The notes beneath the pieces are model-generated. The model was given only the letters and a program-made list of their open reading frames with translations, made no database searches and was not told the DNA's origin. From Brassica napus (Eukaryota > Streptophyta > Magnoliopsida > Brassicales > Brassicaceae): a stretch of 64,000 nucleotides of DNA. The number at the start of each line of letters is the position of its first letter. The stretch's first letter is position 1. This document shows, one piece after another, positions 1-10,619 of this stretch. The translations under genes were made by a program, and so were the position numbers. The DNA lies in assembly GCF_020379485.1 (NCBI RefSeq), contig NC_063448.1, forward strand, positions 10,935,726 to 10,999,725. Reading direction: 5' to 3'.

Positions 1-135
1 ATAAATGAATCTATTATGTTACGTATGTGCTTCGTGGTTGTTGAACTTGGTCGTTGGTTAATTAAAATGAATGTCCTTCTTTATTAATTAACTCTCTAAT
101 ATTACCCTTGTTATTTTTTACAGGTTTCATCAAAC

Positions 136-671
136 ATGGGTCTTGACTACAGCTACACCAACCTTCCCAATCTGAGGAGTTTGGTGGGGATGAGGCAGAA
201 AGTGACTACAGCGAAATTGAAGCGCTGATTCGTCAAGACCAGGCAGAGCTAAGTTACGTGAACGGTGAGGAGATTCTGTACCCTCCGCTGCCTGAGGTTG
301 AATTCGGTTTTCCACAGACATGCTACTGTGGTAGTCAACCTCAGCTAGCTACATCGCAGAGTAGAACCGATCCAGGTAGAAGATACTACACATGTTATAA
401 TGTTGATGATGGAGAGTGCCATGTTTGGAAATGGTGGGATGAAGCTGTAATGGAGGAGATGAGAGCCAGGAATAGACACACACTTCAGTTAGCCGAAAAG
501 GTAGATTCTCTGAACTTCTTGAGTGACTACGAGACTGTGCAGAAGCTGGCTAGGCTAGAGAACCTTGTGTTTGAGTTGACAAAGAATAAATCAAGGTCTA
601 GCTTTGATTACTTTGTTGCGGTTATGGCCATTGTCTTAATTTTCATAGGTATTGTCCTCATCTTTATGTAA
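136..671 (+). pseudogene. GRF-type zinc finger protein with C-terminal membrane segment, frameshifted near its N terminus
   Basis: The reading frame from about 159 to 671 encodes a GRF zinc finger (CYCG, then GRRYYTC and CHVWKWWDEA), a short helical stretch and a hydrophobic C-terminal anchor of about 20 residues ending at the stop. This is the layout of the small GRF proteins that are abundant in Brassica genomes. The expected start ATG at 136 is in a different frame: it opens with MGLDYSYT and then slips, while the other frame continues with PSQSEEFGG. A single missing C at about 159 explains this. The sequence just before the ATG (tttttacag, ending at 123) looks like a splice acceptor, so a 5' UTR intron may lie left of the window. 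The function of these proteins is unknown; GRF fingers in general bind nucleic acids. It could be a sequencing error instead of a true pseudogene. Confidence 0.65.
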
Positions 672-673
672 TC

Positions 674-812
674 TGTGCTCGTGAGTCTGTGTGTGTCATA
701 GGAGTACTTGTATTGTCAAGTGTGCTCGTGAGTCTGTGTGTGTCACAGGAGTACTTGTATTGTCAAGTATGCTCGTGAGTCTGTGTGTGTCACAGGAGTA
801 CTTGTATTGTGA
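674..812. repeat. 47-bp tandem repeat, three copies
   Basis: Three nearly identical direct copies with a 47-bp period begin at about 674, 721 and 768. They start a few bases after the stop codon of the GRF gene, so they would lie in its 3' UTR. The copies differ by one or two bases and contain a GT-rich run. Confidence 0.9.
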
Positions 813-1004
813 CAAGAAATAAAGTTAAAGGGTCACAAGTTGTAGTAAAGGGTCACAAGACTAACAAGAAACAATCAAAGAGTGTGATCTTCTTTTACCT
901 ATAAATAAGAGAAACCAACTTCACAATTATATATATGCACTTCTCGTTAAAAACATACTTCTCCTCTCTACTTATTTCATTCAAATTTTGTTTTTTCTTT
1001 CACA

Positions 1005-2276
1005 ATGGCATCATCTTCCCATTATCACTACCACAAAGATGATGATGCTGAATTAGAATCTATGTTTGAAGAATTCTTAGAAATCCCAGATATTATTCCC
1101 GAACCAAAAGAGCGAAAAAAACATATTTTTATTGAGAGAAACCGAGAAGACGGTCACAAGAAGCTTTGGAATGATTATTTTAGCGAAACTCCAACATTCC
1201 CGCACAATATATTCCGGAGACGGTTTCGAATGAACAAGACATTGTTCTTGGGTATTGTGCATCGTCTCTCCCAAGAATTTGAGTATTTTCAACCAAGAGA
1301 AGATGCAGCCGGACGGTCTAGCCTATCTCCGCTCCAAAAATGTACCGCACAAATTCGTCAATTGGCGTATGGTGGTGGGGCTGATACCGTTGACGAATAT
1401 GTCCGACTAGGTGAAACAACAGCTAGAAAATGTTTGCACCATTTTACCGCCGGAATAATCCACTTGTTTGGCGATCAATACCTAAGACGTCCAACACCGG
1501 AGGATCTGCAAAGACTACTATATATTGGAGAACAACGTGGATTTCCAGGAATGGTTGGAAGCATCGACTGTATGCATTGAGAGTGGAAGAATTGTCCAGC
1601 CGGTTGGAAATGAATATATTCACGAGGAACCGGAAAACCCACAATTGTGTTGGAGGCGGTAGCTTCATACGACCTCTGGATATGGCACGCGTTTTTTGGA
1701 GATCCATGTACTATGAACGATCTTAATATTCTTGATCGATCACCTGTTTTTGATGAAATAATTAACGGAAACGCTCCGAAATTCAATTTTCATGTCAACG
1801 GAAGGGAGTACCATTTGGCTTACTATCTCGTCGATGGTATTTATCCGAAATGGGCTACTTTTATTCAATCTATCCGACTCCCACAAGGTCCAAAACATTG
1901 TTTATTTGCTAAAAACCAAGAAGCCGTGCGAAAAGATGTTGAGCGTGCCTTCGGAGTCCTGCAAGCTAGATTCGCGGTTGTTAGAAATCCATCTAATTTA
2001 TGGGATAAAAACAAAATAGGAAATATTATGAGAGCATGTATCATACTCCATAATATGATTGTAGAAGATGAACGAGATTCCTACACTAACGCTTCAGAAT
2101 TTCAACAAGGAGAAGATGTGGATCCCACTTTTGTAGTCAAACGGACTACAAATCTCGGTACTATGGGACGTCGAGCAGAAATTCGGGATACAGAAGGCCA
2201 TCAACAATTAAAAGAAGATTTGATTGAAAATATATGGGCTAAATTTAGACATTTCCCGAATATCTACAATGTTTAA
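1005..2276 (+). pseudogene. PIF/Harbinger transposase (DDE_Tnp_4), two in-frame stops
   Basis: One frame runs from the ATG at 1005 to a stop at 2274-2276, about 423 residues, the normal size of a Harbinger nuclease. It shows the family landmarks in order: GSIDCMH with the first catalytic Asp, DLNILDRSPVF with the second Asp, and VERAFGVLQARFAV with the Glu near 1940. The frame is broken by TGA at 1578-1580, where the family has Trp directly after CMH, and by TGA at 1611-1613. There are no indels, so it is a recent inactivation by point mutation. The partner ORF1 (SANT/Myb-like) and clear terminal inverted repeats with a 3-bp target duplication were not found; the left end may lie outside the window. 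Confidence 0.9.
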
Positions 2277-3244
2277 GTTTCTATGAATTCAATAAAATGT
2301 TTGTTTTTTTTTTTTACTGTTTGTAATTTTTTTCCTTGTTTTTTTTTTCCAAGTTTGTAATTTTCTCATGTTTTATATTTTAATGTTAAATGTTTTATTT
2401 TAATTTTATCTTTTAAATATCATTACTTATTAAAAATATATAATTTATTTACTAAAAAATATCTAAAATTCCTACCAATAATCCCAACTTTTAGCATTGT
2501 CCTTAACTTTTTCTCTTAACATCAAAATAGTATTAAACTAATCTAAAGATTTAGAAATTAGTCCCACTAATAATCATGTCCTAATGCTCCTATTAATTTC
2601 TGTCACATGGAATGAAAGGCTGGCACTTTTTGACGTAAAAACTCATTAACTGGACGTTCCATATATAGTCGTTATACAAATAAGATGCAAGCGAGCAAGA
2701 ATGTGAAGACAATTTGAGTAAAAAACAATGTTTAGCAAAAAATGTGTGCCACTCTATTTGCGTCTTGAAGGATCCTCATACTCTGTTTGGAGGATGCCAC
2801 TTATTGACTAGTTAGGGGTCAAAATGGTTATATAATATTTTGTTTACTCTTTTTTTTTTTTTTTTTTTTTTTGCTAACATATTTTGTTTACTCAGTACGC
2901 TATATATAATAGTTAGGGGTCAAAATGGTTATATAATACTTTGTTTACTCAGTACGCCAGCCAAATTGCTCCATCTATTTTGTTTTCAAAGTTCAGAAAA
3001 CTAGCCACTATATATTTTGCTAATGGATACCGTTTGAAAGATTAAGCCACCAGTACTGTGCAAATTTTGAAATTAATCATGTTCGTTATTATCAAAAAAA
3101 TTTGAATCTTTTTTCATAGTTGATTCGATGCATGAATATAAAAAGGATAGAGCATACGCTTAAATTTAACACTGGACATATATATCAGTTATTTAAAATA
3201 TATGGATCCACTACAATTAGCTTGAGTAGTATACTTAGAGGATT
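2277..3244. other. AT-rich spacer with a short duplicated segment
   Basis: No coding sequence is recognised. A segment of about 40 bp starting gttaggggtcaaaatgg occurs at about 2811 and again at about 2911. The copies are separated by a T tract of about 22 bases at 2851-2873, so this is a local duplication interrupted by a homopolymer. Confidence 0.6.
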
Positions 3245-3500
3245 AGAGCATCCTTATTGACAAGTCTCTCAAAGTTTGTCTTCATATTATTTTATTAATA
3301 AGTTAGATAAATAACTAAATTTCAAAAATTAAACTAAATTTCAGTGGATAAAAGATGGACAAAATAGTTTTGCAGTTTCTAAAAAATATTGAAAAGTCTC
3401 TTAAAAAGGAAGTTTTTTTTTTAGTCTTCTTTTCTCTTACTTTTTTTTTCTTTTCTTTTACTGTTTCTTTTTTTATTTATTATTTTATCTAGATAGAAAC
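3245..3500. mobile_element. Possible MITE remnant
   Basis: The sequence beginning ttagagcatccttattgacaag at 3245 matches the left terminus of the MITE family seen at 7637-7896 and 59426-59577 (TTAGAGCATC, then TTATC or TTATTG). The interior is AT-rich and non-coding, and no right terminus could be fixed. Confidence 0.35.
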
Positions 3501-3502
3501 TC

Positions 3503-3762
3503 AGAGCATCTGCATTGCGCGTCTTTACGCGTCTCTAAAGGGGGGCACGATTTTGTAAAAAAGGGTATACAAAGTGTGCACAATAAGAAACGTGTACTGT
3601 GTGTCTTTTGCACTGTTCGCGGACCCCACCGACACGTGGCGACCCGCGATGATGCGTTTTTTTTTAATCGGAAAAAAATAAAAAAAATAAAAAAATAAAA
3701 AAATAAAATAAGAAACTTTAGCGAGCATCATTTGCGTTGTTCTTAAAGACTTAAACGCCGAA
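3503..3762. mobile_element. MITE copy 1 with GC-rich hairpin core
   Basis: A non-coding element that starts agagcatctgcattgcg and ends near gcgttgttctta, which forms an imperfect terminal inverted repeat. Its centre (3612-3650) carries CACTGTTCGCGG, then CCCACCGACACGTGGCG and CCCGCGAT, followed by an A/T tract. The same core is found at 7511-7548 and, inverted, at 7746-7782. The core folds back on itself (CGCGG with CCGCG, CCAC with GTGG) and contains ACACGTGGC, a G-box/ABRE-like sequence. Confidence 0.6.
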
Positions 3763-3935
3763 CTAAGTTTATTTTTCTAACAAACATATGTTAAAACATG
3801 TGCTTTTAAAAAAAATCACACATTTTTTTATTCTCGAAGCAAATGACATTACATATACTTCATTAAATAAAAGGTACTGAATCATGTCACTGTAGGTCCA
3901 AAGACATGTAAAAAGCCTAGGTTATAACATAATGG

Positions 3936-6525
3936 TCAACTCATTCTCACGAGGGAAACGATAATAAGAGCGTACCGAGGGGAGCTTACATACAAGTATT
4001 CCCCCACTATCTTTGCGTACCTTTCAAAAAGTTCGTCCATCACGTTTTGACCAAATGTAGGTTCAAGCATCGGCTCTACCACGGCTCGTATTGTCCTAGC
4101 CACTCGTCGTCCACTAGTTAGGGATTCGGGCTTGGAGTGTACTATGTCATAGCTCTTCTCGCTGATACTCCCACCTTCCCAGTCAACCGGAATTATCTCA
4201 AGTCGATCAATCGAAAATGAGCCTTCTTTCTCTATCGCTATTTTCAACTCTTCGGAGCTCGCAGCATAGTAAGGAGCGTTAAAAGCATCGATATTCTCTT
4301 CTTCAATGATACCCTTTAGATGAAGAAAATAAAAGAAGGAACCATTTAGAAATGAGGTATTGAGTATTATTTGTTGATCCAATAATCTTAAGGGTTGGCT
4401 ATTATCATTCGTCCAAGAATCCAAGATCTTGTTGGAGCAGACCCAAGATCTACATTAGTTTGATCAAATATCTAAAAAGCTTAGGAACTAATCTTGAATG
4501 GGCTCTGAGAAAAATTCAGGCTACATAATTGAGATATAAAGTGATTTTCGTCATCAGTCTACTTGATTTCTACTATAGTTTGGATGTATTTTGTTATATT
4601 TGCTACTGTTTGGCACTACCAAACAAAACGTATATGATATCAAAATGTGTATATGATATATATGTCAGTTGACATAAATTGGCTAAACTGAAACATTTGA
4701 GACTACTCAACAAATTTGGAAAAGCACACATGGGGCCACATTACCAGGATAACTTAACTGGTCAAGTAACGTGCCACGGTCAGATCCCTATAGAGTAATA
4801 TGAGCCATATATATCTAAAAGACTAGATACATGTTGGTTCTATTTATATGTAAACATATTTGCAACACCATACCTCATTGGCCATGGACATAAGCGCTTG
4901 AGCTAGGAGCTCCCACTGAAAGCAAGCTTCTTCGGTTGTAGGATCCGGTGAGCTTCTACCAAGGAACGATAAAACCATTCGGCCTCCAGGAACCAACTCC
5001 TCGGATCGCGATCTCAGAAACGCGGAGAAATCGGTTTGGAACTGAAGAGCATAGGCCTTTTGTACACTCTCAGGACTTGTCTTCGATATGTATATCTTCC
5101 CCCTGTTGTCTAGATTAGTTGTTATGACCACCCCATCTTCGTTGTTCATCTCACCACATGGAACCTTGTATATAGATGATAATTTCATTTGTTAGCCTGT
5201 ACCGATTACCATAGTGTAACATTTAAAAGAAATGAAACAGTGATTTTCTAGTGTGCTGTATGATGTGTCATATGTGAACCACTGGGTTTTTCCGTAATTA
5301 TTATTATTTTTTTGGTTTCTCGAATAAGAAAGATTCCCACGCACTAGATTTCTCTTAATAAAAGGTATATTAGTTGCGTAAATATTTTCCTGGTGCTGTA
5401 TCGTGAAAGCTGTATCTTAGTATAGATATTTGTTAAATAAAATAGTTAATTGTAACTACAATTATCCATTCCTAATACTCTTTCATTTTTGCAAATAATG
5501 TGATTTTGACACTTTTCATACAAAATAATAAAATGGTTGAAATGTATTTATATATTATATTTGAAATAAAAATATTTATTTATAAGATCATTGTATTTTG
5601 TAATTAATATTAAACTTAAAGTAAGTATAAATTGAATAGAAATTTTAAAATAACACCCTTTGTGTAACAAAAAGTGGCAAAATGACTATCTTGTGAAAAA
5701 GAGAGTAGTATATTTAGATTTAAGTATTTAACAATTCAATGTCAGAATGTAAGTTGGCAAATGGCATTAATTTTTTTTTGAAGAAACTAGTTATTTAGCA
5801 CATACTCGTAAAATCATATATAAGTAAAATTCGCATAGAGAATCAGAAACCACACCTGAGACAGCCAGTGTAAACTAGAAGAAGAATGAACAAAGTGAAG
5901 GCTCCTGCAAGGAAACAAACGCCCGTAGAAAGATCCAGGAACCGCCGACACAAAACACGGTCCTCCTCCCCGCTGAAAACCTAAAGCCGCCTTATTACTA
6001 TTTTCTTTCTTCTTAAGCCGGTCGTAAAACTCTGGCAAAGACGCAAAGATGTAGTTGAAGTCATTGCTAGGAAGGTCGTTGAGAGAGACTCTTAGCTCAG
6101 GGACAGGACGGTGGAGGTCAGGACACAAGTTTTGGATTGTGTCTACGATATTGGAGATGGACAATAGACTGTTGGGACCGGAGGAGCAGCCTAAGTCGGC
6201 GATCCCAAAGCTCGAAATTTCAGAACTGCTCATCATTAGCTTCTTCAAGGTCTCGTCCAATACTCTTCTGCCTTGAGATATTATGTTGCTCTGCGAGTTA
6301 CATATACATTGTCCACATGTGTTGTTAAAATTTTTGGTCTAGAACCAAAATAAATATATAAATATAGATGGTTTTTGACATGACAATATATACTCTATAT
6401 ATACTGTGTACACATGACTACTATGAATATTTTTTATATAAAACTTCAACCTGAGCGGTGGAGTTTTTGGCATAACTTGTTTCACCGTTTCCCTTGTTCA
6501 TGTGGAGAATTCGCATTACTTCCAT
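3936..6525 (-). CDS. JMT: Jasmonic acid carboxyl methyltransferase (SABATH family)
   Basis: S-adenosylmethionine-dependent methyltransferase that converts jasmonate to methyl jasmonate, probably in the cytosol. Four exons join in frame to 392 residues: 6451-6525, 5856-6290, 4874-5164 and 3936-4313, all with GT-AG borders. The start [19 protein letters not shown] is the classical SABATH/JMT N terminus. [11 protein letters not shown] (residues 56-66) is the SAM-binding loop, and the substrate-pocket region SLHWLSQVP follows in exons 2-3. The protein ends [15 protein letters not shown]. Residue by residue it looks closer to Arabidopsis JMT (At1g19640) than to other SABATH members, and its place beside the SFH gene and BBD2 agrees with that. 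No disruption is seen. A related benzoate/salicylate methyltransferase cannot be fully excluded without alignment. Confidence 0.93.
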
Positions 6526-6594
6526 TTCTCTCTCTAGATCTATGTTTCTTTCTAAGGCAGAAGGTTAATGAAGATAATAAGTGATGTTGGCTCG

Positions 6595-6605
6595 GTATAT
6601 ATAAG
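6595..6605 (-). promoter_or_regulatory. TATA box of JMT
   Basis: On the minus strand the sequence CCTTATATATACC lies about 70 bp upstream of the JMT ATG (6525), a suitable distance for a plant core promoter with a short 5' leader. Confidence 0.55.
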
Positions 6606-6669
6606 GCAATAGGGTAAGTGTGGTAATAAGAGAGCAGTTCTATAACAGCCACAACCACATGCATCTTAT

Positions 6670-7404
6670 GTACGTTGAGTTTATTAATAGCGCTATCTTC
6701 TTACGAATATCCTTTAAATTAAAAATTGTTCAAGGTTATTAGAAAGCATGTGCGGTTACAAGTCATTCTAGATTAAAACAAATTAGTAATATAATATAAT
6801 TTTATATATTATTCCTAGTTATATACTTTTCAGCTGATTTAGAATATATTTACTCCAATATTCATTCAATCAGATTGAAGTTGCTACGTTTGGATACGGT
6901 ACGGTTAAACTTGGTTGTTGTTATGTTTTGGGATAATATGGATGAAATCAAATACTTCACTTTTAATTAATGGTACGTGAACGAAAAGGAAAACTAAATT
7001 GTATTGAAAAAACCTATTCAATCTTGGGTTAGTTTGGTTAAAAGATAGATTCTTATTAACCACATGTGATTTCATATGGCTTTCGTAGACACACTATACC
7101 GGAAAAAGATCGTATACATTTTTAATCCGTATGCACAGGTAAGAAGTACGTACGTAGCGAGAACTATGGCCAAAAACAACTTCATTGGTGCCCTCTCATG
7201 GAATTTATGAAAACAATAAAGCAAAAAGATAAATATATCAGTTACAAAAAAAAAAAAAAAAAAAAAAAGATAAATATACTATTTAAGCAAAAAAAAAAAA
7301 GATAAATATAATATTAATTGGGTCTTTTGAAAATTAAGAAACACCCACTCAAGGAAATTGGTCTTTTTCGGTTGGGTTCACTTTGAGCAACTTTATCCAA
7401 GGAT
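6670..7404. other. Intergenic spacer upstream of JMT
   Basis: No gene is seen. It holds the distal JMT promoter. At about 7205-7310 there are three imperfect copies of gataaatata separated by A tracts of 12-23 bases, which look like slippage products. Confidence 0.5.
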
Positions 7405-7640
7405 ACTAGAGATGTTCTTAGCGTGTGGATTCCGAATAGGACTATTTTTTTTTTAAGAAACCGGTTACCAAAACTACCAAATAGTAGTCGGTCATTAAGA
7501 GTTTCTTACACTGTTCGCGGGCTCCACTGACACGTGGCGGCCCGCGATTGGTTCATTTTTTTTCTTTTCTAAATTCGAAAAAGTAAAAAAAAAAAAATTA
7601 AGAAACCCCAAATGGAGTTTCTGGGATAATGATGGTCTTA
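7405..7640. mobile_element. MITE copy 2 with perfect hairpin core
   Basis: Same family as 3503-3762 and in the same orientation. The core at 7516-7546 has a perfect 7-bp outer arm (CGCGGGC with GCCCGCG) and a 4-bp inner arm (CCAC with GTGG) around a loop containing CACGTGG. The right end, gggataatgatggtctta, matches the family terminus; the left end near 7415 is degenerate. It abuts copy 3, sharing the tctta at the border. Confidence 0.6.
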
Positions 7641-7896
7641 GAGCATCTTTATCCTATATACCATATTAAGGGTTTTTTATTTTTATTTTTTTTCTTTAAA
7701 TTTTTTTTTTCTGATTAAAAAAAAAAAAATTAAAAATCGCATCAATCGTGGGTCACCACGTGTCGGTGGGGCCCGTGAACAGTGCAAAAAAACACACAAC
7801 AGATGTCTCTTATTCTGCCCACTTAACATACAGTTTTTTCTGAAATCTGGATCCCCTTTTAGAGACGCTAAAAAGTACGCGATAAAGATGTTCTTA
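7637..7896. mobile_element. MITE copy 3, inverted core
   Basis: The terminal inverted repeats are clear: TTAGAGCATCTTTATC at 7637-7652 and GATAAAGATGTTCTTA at about 7880-7896. The core (7746-7782) is the reverse complement of the core in copies 1 and 2 and shows CG-to-TG decay (atcgtgggtcaccacgtgtc). No coding capacity. Confidence 0.7.
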
Positions 7897-8159
7897 GTAT
7901 TTGTTCTTCTCTTACTCTTACGTACAAGTACATATATAATAGTGATCGATAATAATAATTGAGGGACCTAATCTTTGTGTGTTGTGTTCCTTAGTATACA
8001 TATTAATTGTACGGTAATCTGCAAAGTACTCTTGATATAAATATCAATCTAATAACCCAAGTCGTATGTAAAATCATGTAATTTTGTATCGGCAACTGAT
8101 TACAGAACTCATTCTCATTCTTCCTCCATAGAACAATATCTTGAATGGTGAAGAAAATA

Positions 8160-9085
8160 TAAGAAATGAAGGATATTATTTCAATTTACACGGTCGATGG
8201 TGTTAAAAATGAAGTTGCAGGCGAATCCGGAACGCAGAAACTTGGTATCACTAGATCAGCTCTGGTTTGTGAGGTACGAACAGAGGCAGGATGGGCTTTC
8301 CGTAGAACTCGTGATAGACAACTCAGAGAGATTATCAACTCGATTGAAACTCATCAACTGAGTGAATCTAGACACATTCAAGATATTGTTCTATGGAGGA
8401 AGAATGAGAATGAGTTCTGTAATCAGTTTTCAACCTCTCAGACATGGAAGCAAATTCGAGTGAACAAACCGATCAAACCATGGACTAAAGTGATTTGGTT
8501 CTCTCTTGGAGTTCCCCGGTTTGCTTTCATTACATGGTTGGCCGTTAATAATAGATTGTCAACAGGTGACCGTATGAGATCTTGGGGACAAGTGCAAGGA
8601 TGTCTGTCTTGTGGAGAGCCAAACGAGACAAGGGACCTTCCGTTCTTCGCCTGTCCTTACACCTATACTCTCTGGATTGAAGTGGTGGGTACGTTATTGG
8701 GGAGACCTCCTGACCCTGACTGGGGAAGCACGCTCGAACACTTAACAACCCATAGTTTCAGCTATCTTGGCTACATTCTATTGAGGTTAGTGTTTCAAGC
8801 TTCAATATATATGATCTGGAGGGAAAGAAATGATAGAAGGCATCTCAAGAAACCTAGACAGCATCACCAACTTGCGAAGATCATTGATAAAAATGTTCGT
8901 AATCGGCTTTTAGCTACTAGATATTGGGAGAAGCAACGTTTGAGAGATCTTATGCAAGAGTGGTACAAAACACATACATAGGTCTTAGGATTCCGTCCAT
9001 CTTTTTAAATCTTTAGTCTTTTGTACATAACTATTCTTTTCATTGATGATCAATAAATTTAAAATTTCATCAAAACAAAAATGAA
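8160..9085 (+). mobile_element. 5'-truncated LINE (non-LTR retrotransposon)
   Basis: Only the 3' part of a plant L1-type LINE is present: the end of ORF2 (8166-8981), then a short 3' UTR ending in atttcatcaaaacaaaaa near 9082. The reverse transcriptase and endonuclease regions are missing, as expected for incomplete target-primed reverse transcription. A target-site duplication could not be identified. Confidence 0.75.
8166..8981 (+). pseudogene. LINE ORF2 C-terminal fragment with zf-RVT domain
   Basis: The 271-residue open frame carries the reverse-transcriptase zinc-binding (zf-RVT) domain at about residues 90-190. Landmarks are FSTSQTWKQIR, then PRFAFITWLAVNNRLSTGDRM and CLSCGEPNETRDL with FFACPY. 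The family usually has ETxxHLFF here, so the zinc-ligand His appears lost. The C-terminal part (IYMIWRERNDRRH) is also typical. It is not a host gene: there is no independent domain, and the 5' end starts abruptly inside the LINE polyprotein. Confidence 0.85.
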
Positions 9086-9189
9086 AAGTTTTCATAACCT
9101 TAAGGAAAACTGAATTAGATGAGGGTCATTTTTAATGTTCAAATATATACCCAAGAACATATGCGTGAAGCATAACAAAAAGTGCTCTA

Positions 9190-9418
9190 TTTGATATTTG
9201 AATTACAAGTTTCCTATTTTGTGTTATGTTTATCTAAAAGAGATTAGGAAATATTAAAAAGGTTATTTTGTTAGGATTAGGAGTTATCTAGTCTTATAAA
9301 TAGAGATGCATATGTGCTTACATCTTTTGTGTCAATTGTGTGAGTGATTTGTGATTTGAGCTTTTGAGTGATTAATAAGAGAAGGACTTCTTGTTAAAGT
9401 TTGTTTGTGATTCAATAT
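9190..9418 (+). repeat. Copia 5' LTR
   Basis: Aligns with 20671-20895. It contains a TATA-like cttataaatagag at about 9294 and ends at ttcaatatt just before the primer-binding site. The first few bases (the TG terminus) are eroded compared with the 3' copy. Confidence 0.85.
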
Positions 9419-9419
9419 T

Positions 9420-9432
9420 TGGTATCAGAGCC
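9420..9432 (+). other. Copia primer-binding site
   Basis: TGGTATCAGAGCC directly follows the LTR and is the standard primer-binding site complementary to the 3' end of initiator methionine tRNA in plant Copia elements. Confidence 0.9.
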
Positions 9433-9456
9433 AAACATATTTAAAAGATCTACGAG

Positions 9457-9487
9457 TAAGGTTAACGACGAAAGCGTGCTAACCTTA
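9457..9487 (+). other. Leader hairpin before Copia gag
   Basis: TAAGGTTA at 9457-9464 is followed by its exact reverse complement TAACCTTA at 9480-9487, with a 15-base loop, ending five bases before the gag ATG at 9493. The position resembles packaging or dimerisation stems of retroelement leaders, but that role is inference. Confidence 0.4.
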
Positions 9488-9492
9488 TTACC

Positions 9493-10619
9493 ATGAGCGA
9501 TATCAAGGAAGAACACGAGATGAGTGCACAGAGTCTAGACCTTCCTCTATATGTTTTCCTATATTAAACTCTACAAATTATATTGTCTGGGAAATGCGTA
9601 TGAAGATTGCTGTCAAGGTGAACAAAGTGTGGGAAGCTATCAACCCGGGAAGCAAGGCTGAGGACAAGAATAACATGGCTATTGCCTTGATGTTCCAATC
9701 CATCCATGAGGCGTTGACACTTCAGGTTGGAGATCTCGACACAGCGAAAGCTGTGTGGGAGGCAATTAAGGCGAGACATGTCGGCGCAGAGAGAGTGCGA
9801 GAAGCAAGGCTCCAAATGTTGATGGTGGAATTTGACAGACTCAAGATGAAGGAGAAAGATACAATCGATATCTTTGTTGGCAAGTTATCCGAGATATCTT
9901 CAAAGTATGCGTCTCTGGGAGAAACCATCGAAGAATCAAAGCTTGTGAAGAAATTTTTAAATAGCTTGCCAAGAAGAAAGTACATACACATTGTTGCTTC
10001 TCTTGAACAAGTTCCTTATCTGAATACGACAAGTTTCGAGGACATTGTTGGTCGGTTGAAAGCATACAAAGAAAGGGTTTGTGAAGAAGAAGAAGAAGAG
10101 AATCAGCAAGATGACCAAGGAAAATTAATGTATGCTAACGCGGAATCACAGCAAGGTAGCTACAATAGCTACGGCGGTCGCGGTACAAGAGGACGCGGAG
10201 GTCGAGGTCGTGGAAACTTTCATACACAACGAGATGCTTACAGACAGAGCAACGGACATAACCATGGGCAAGAGAGAGATATATCTCATATAACCTGTTT
10301 TAGCCGCGATAAGCGTGGACACTATGCAACTGATTGTCCCGATAAGTTACTTAAACTACAAGAAACTGCTGAAAACAAGACTGATGATACGGAGGAAGCC
10401 AACAAACTGATGATGCATGAAGTTGTTTATCTTAATGAAAAGAAGGTGAATCCAATCGTCTTTGAAACTGAACTTGATATGAAGAACATATGGTACCTTG
10501 ACAATGGAGCAAGCAACCACATGAGTGGGAACCGAGTATTTTTCGTGAACCTTGATGAGACAATCACGGGAAAGGTAAGATTTGGAGATGATTCTCGAAT
10601 CGATATACTAGGAAAATGA
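9493..10619 (+). pseudogene. Copia gag and protease region
   Basis: The start ATG at 9493 opens gag. A one-base deficit near 9560 shifts the frame, and the long frame from about 9560 to 10619 carries the rest. Visible parts are the UBN2-type gag core (AVWEAIKARHVGAERVREARL), an RG-rich basic stretch, a zinc knuckle, and the aspartic protease signature WYLDNGASNHMSG near 10495. The zinc knuckle reads CFSRDKRGHYATDC, so the second Cys is replaced by Arg. The frame ends at TGA 10617-10619, where the polyprotein would normally continue; the following bases resume the same frame. Confidence 0.85.
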
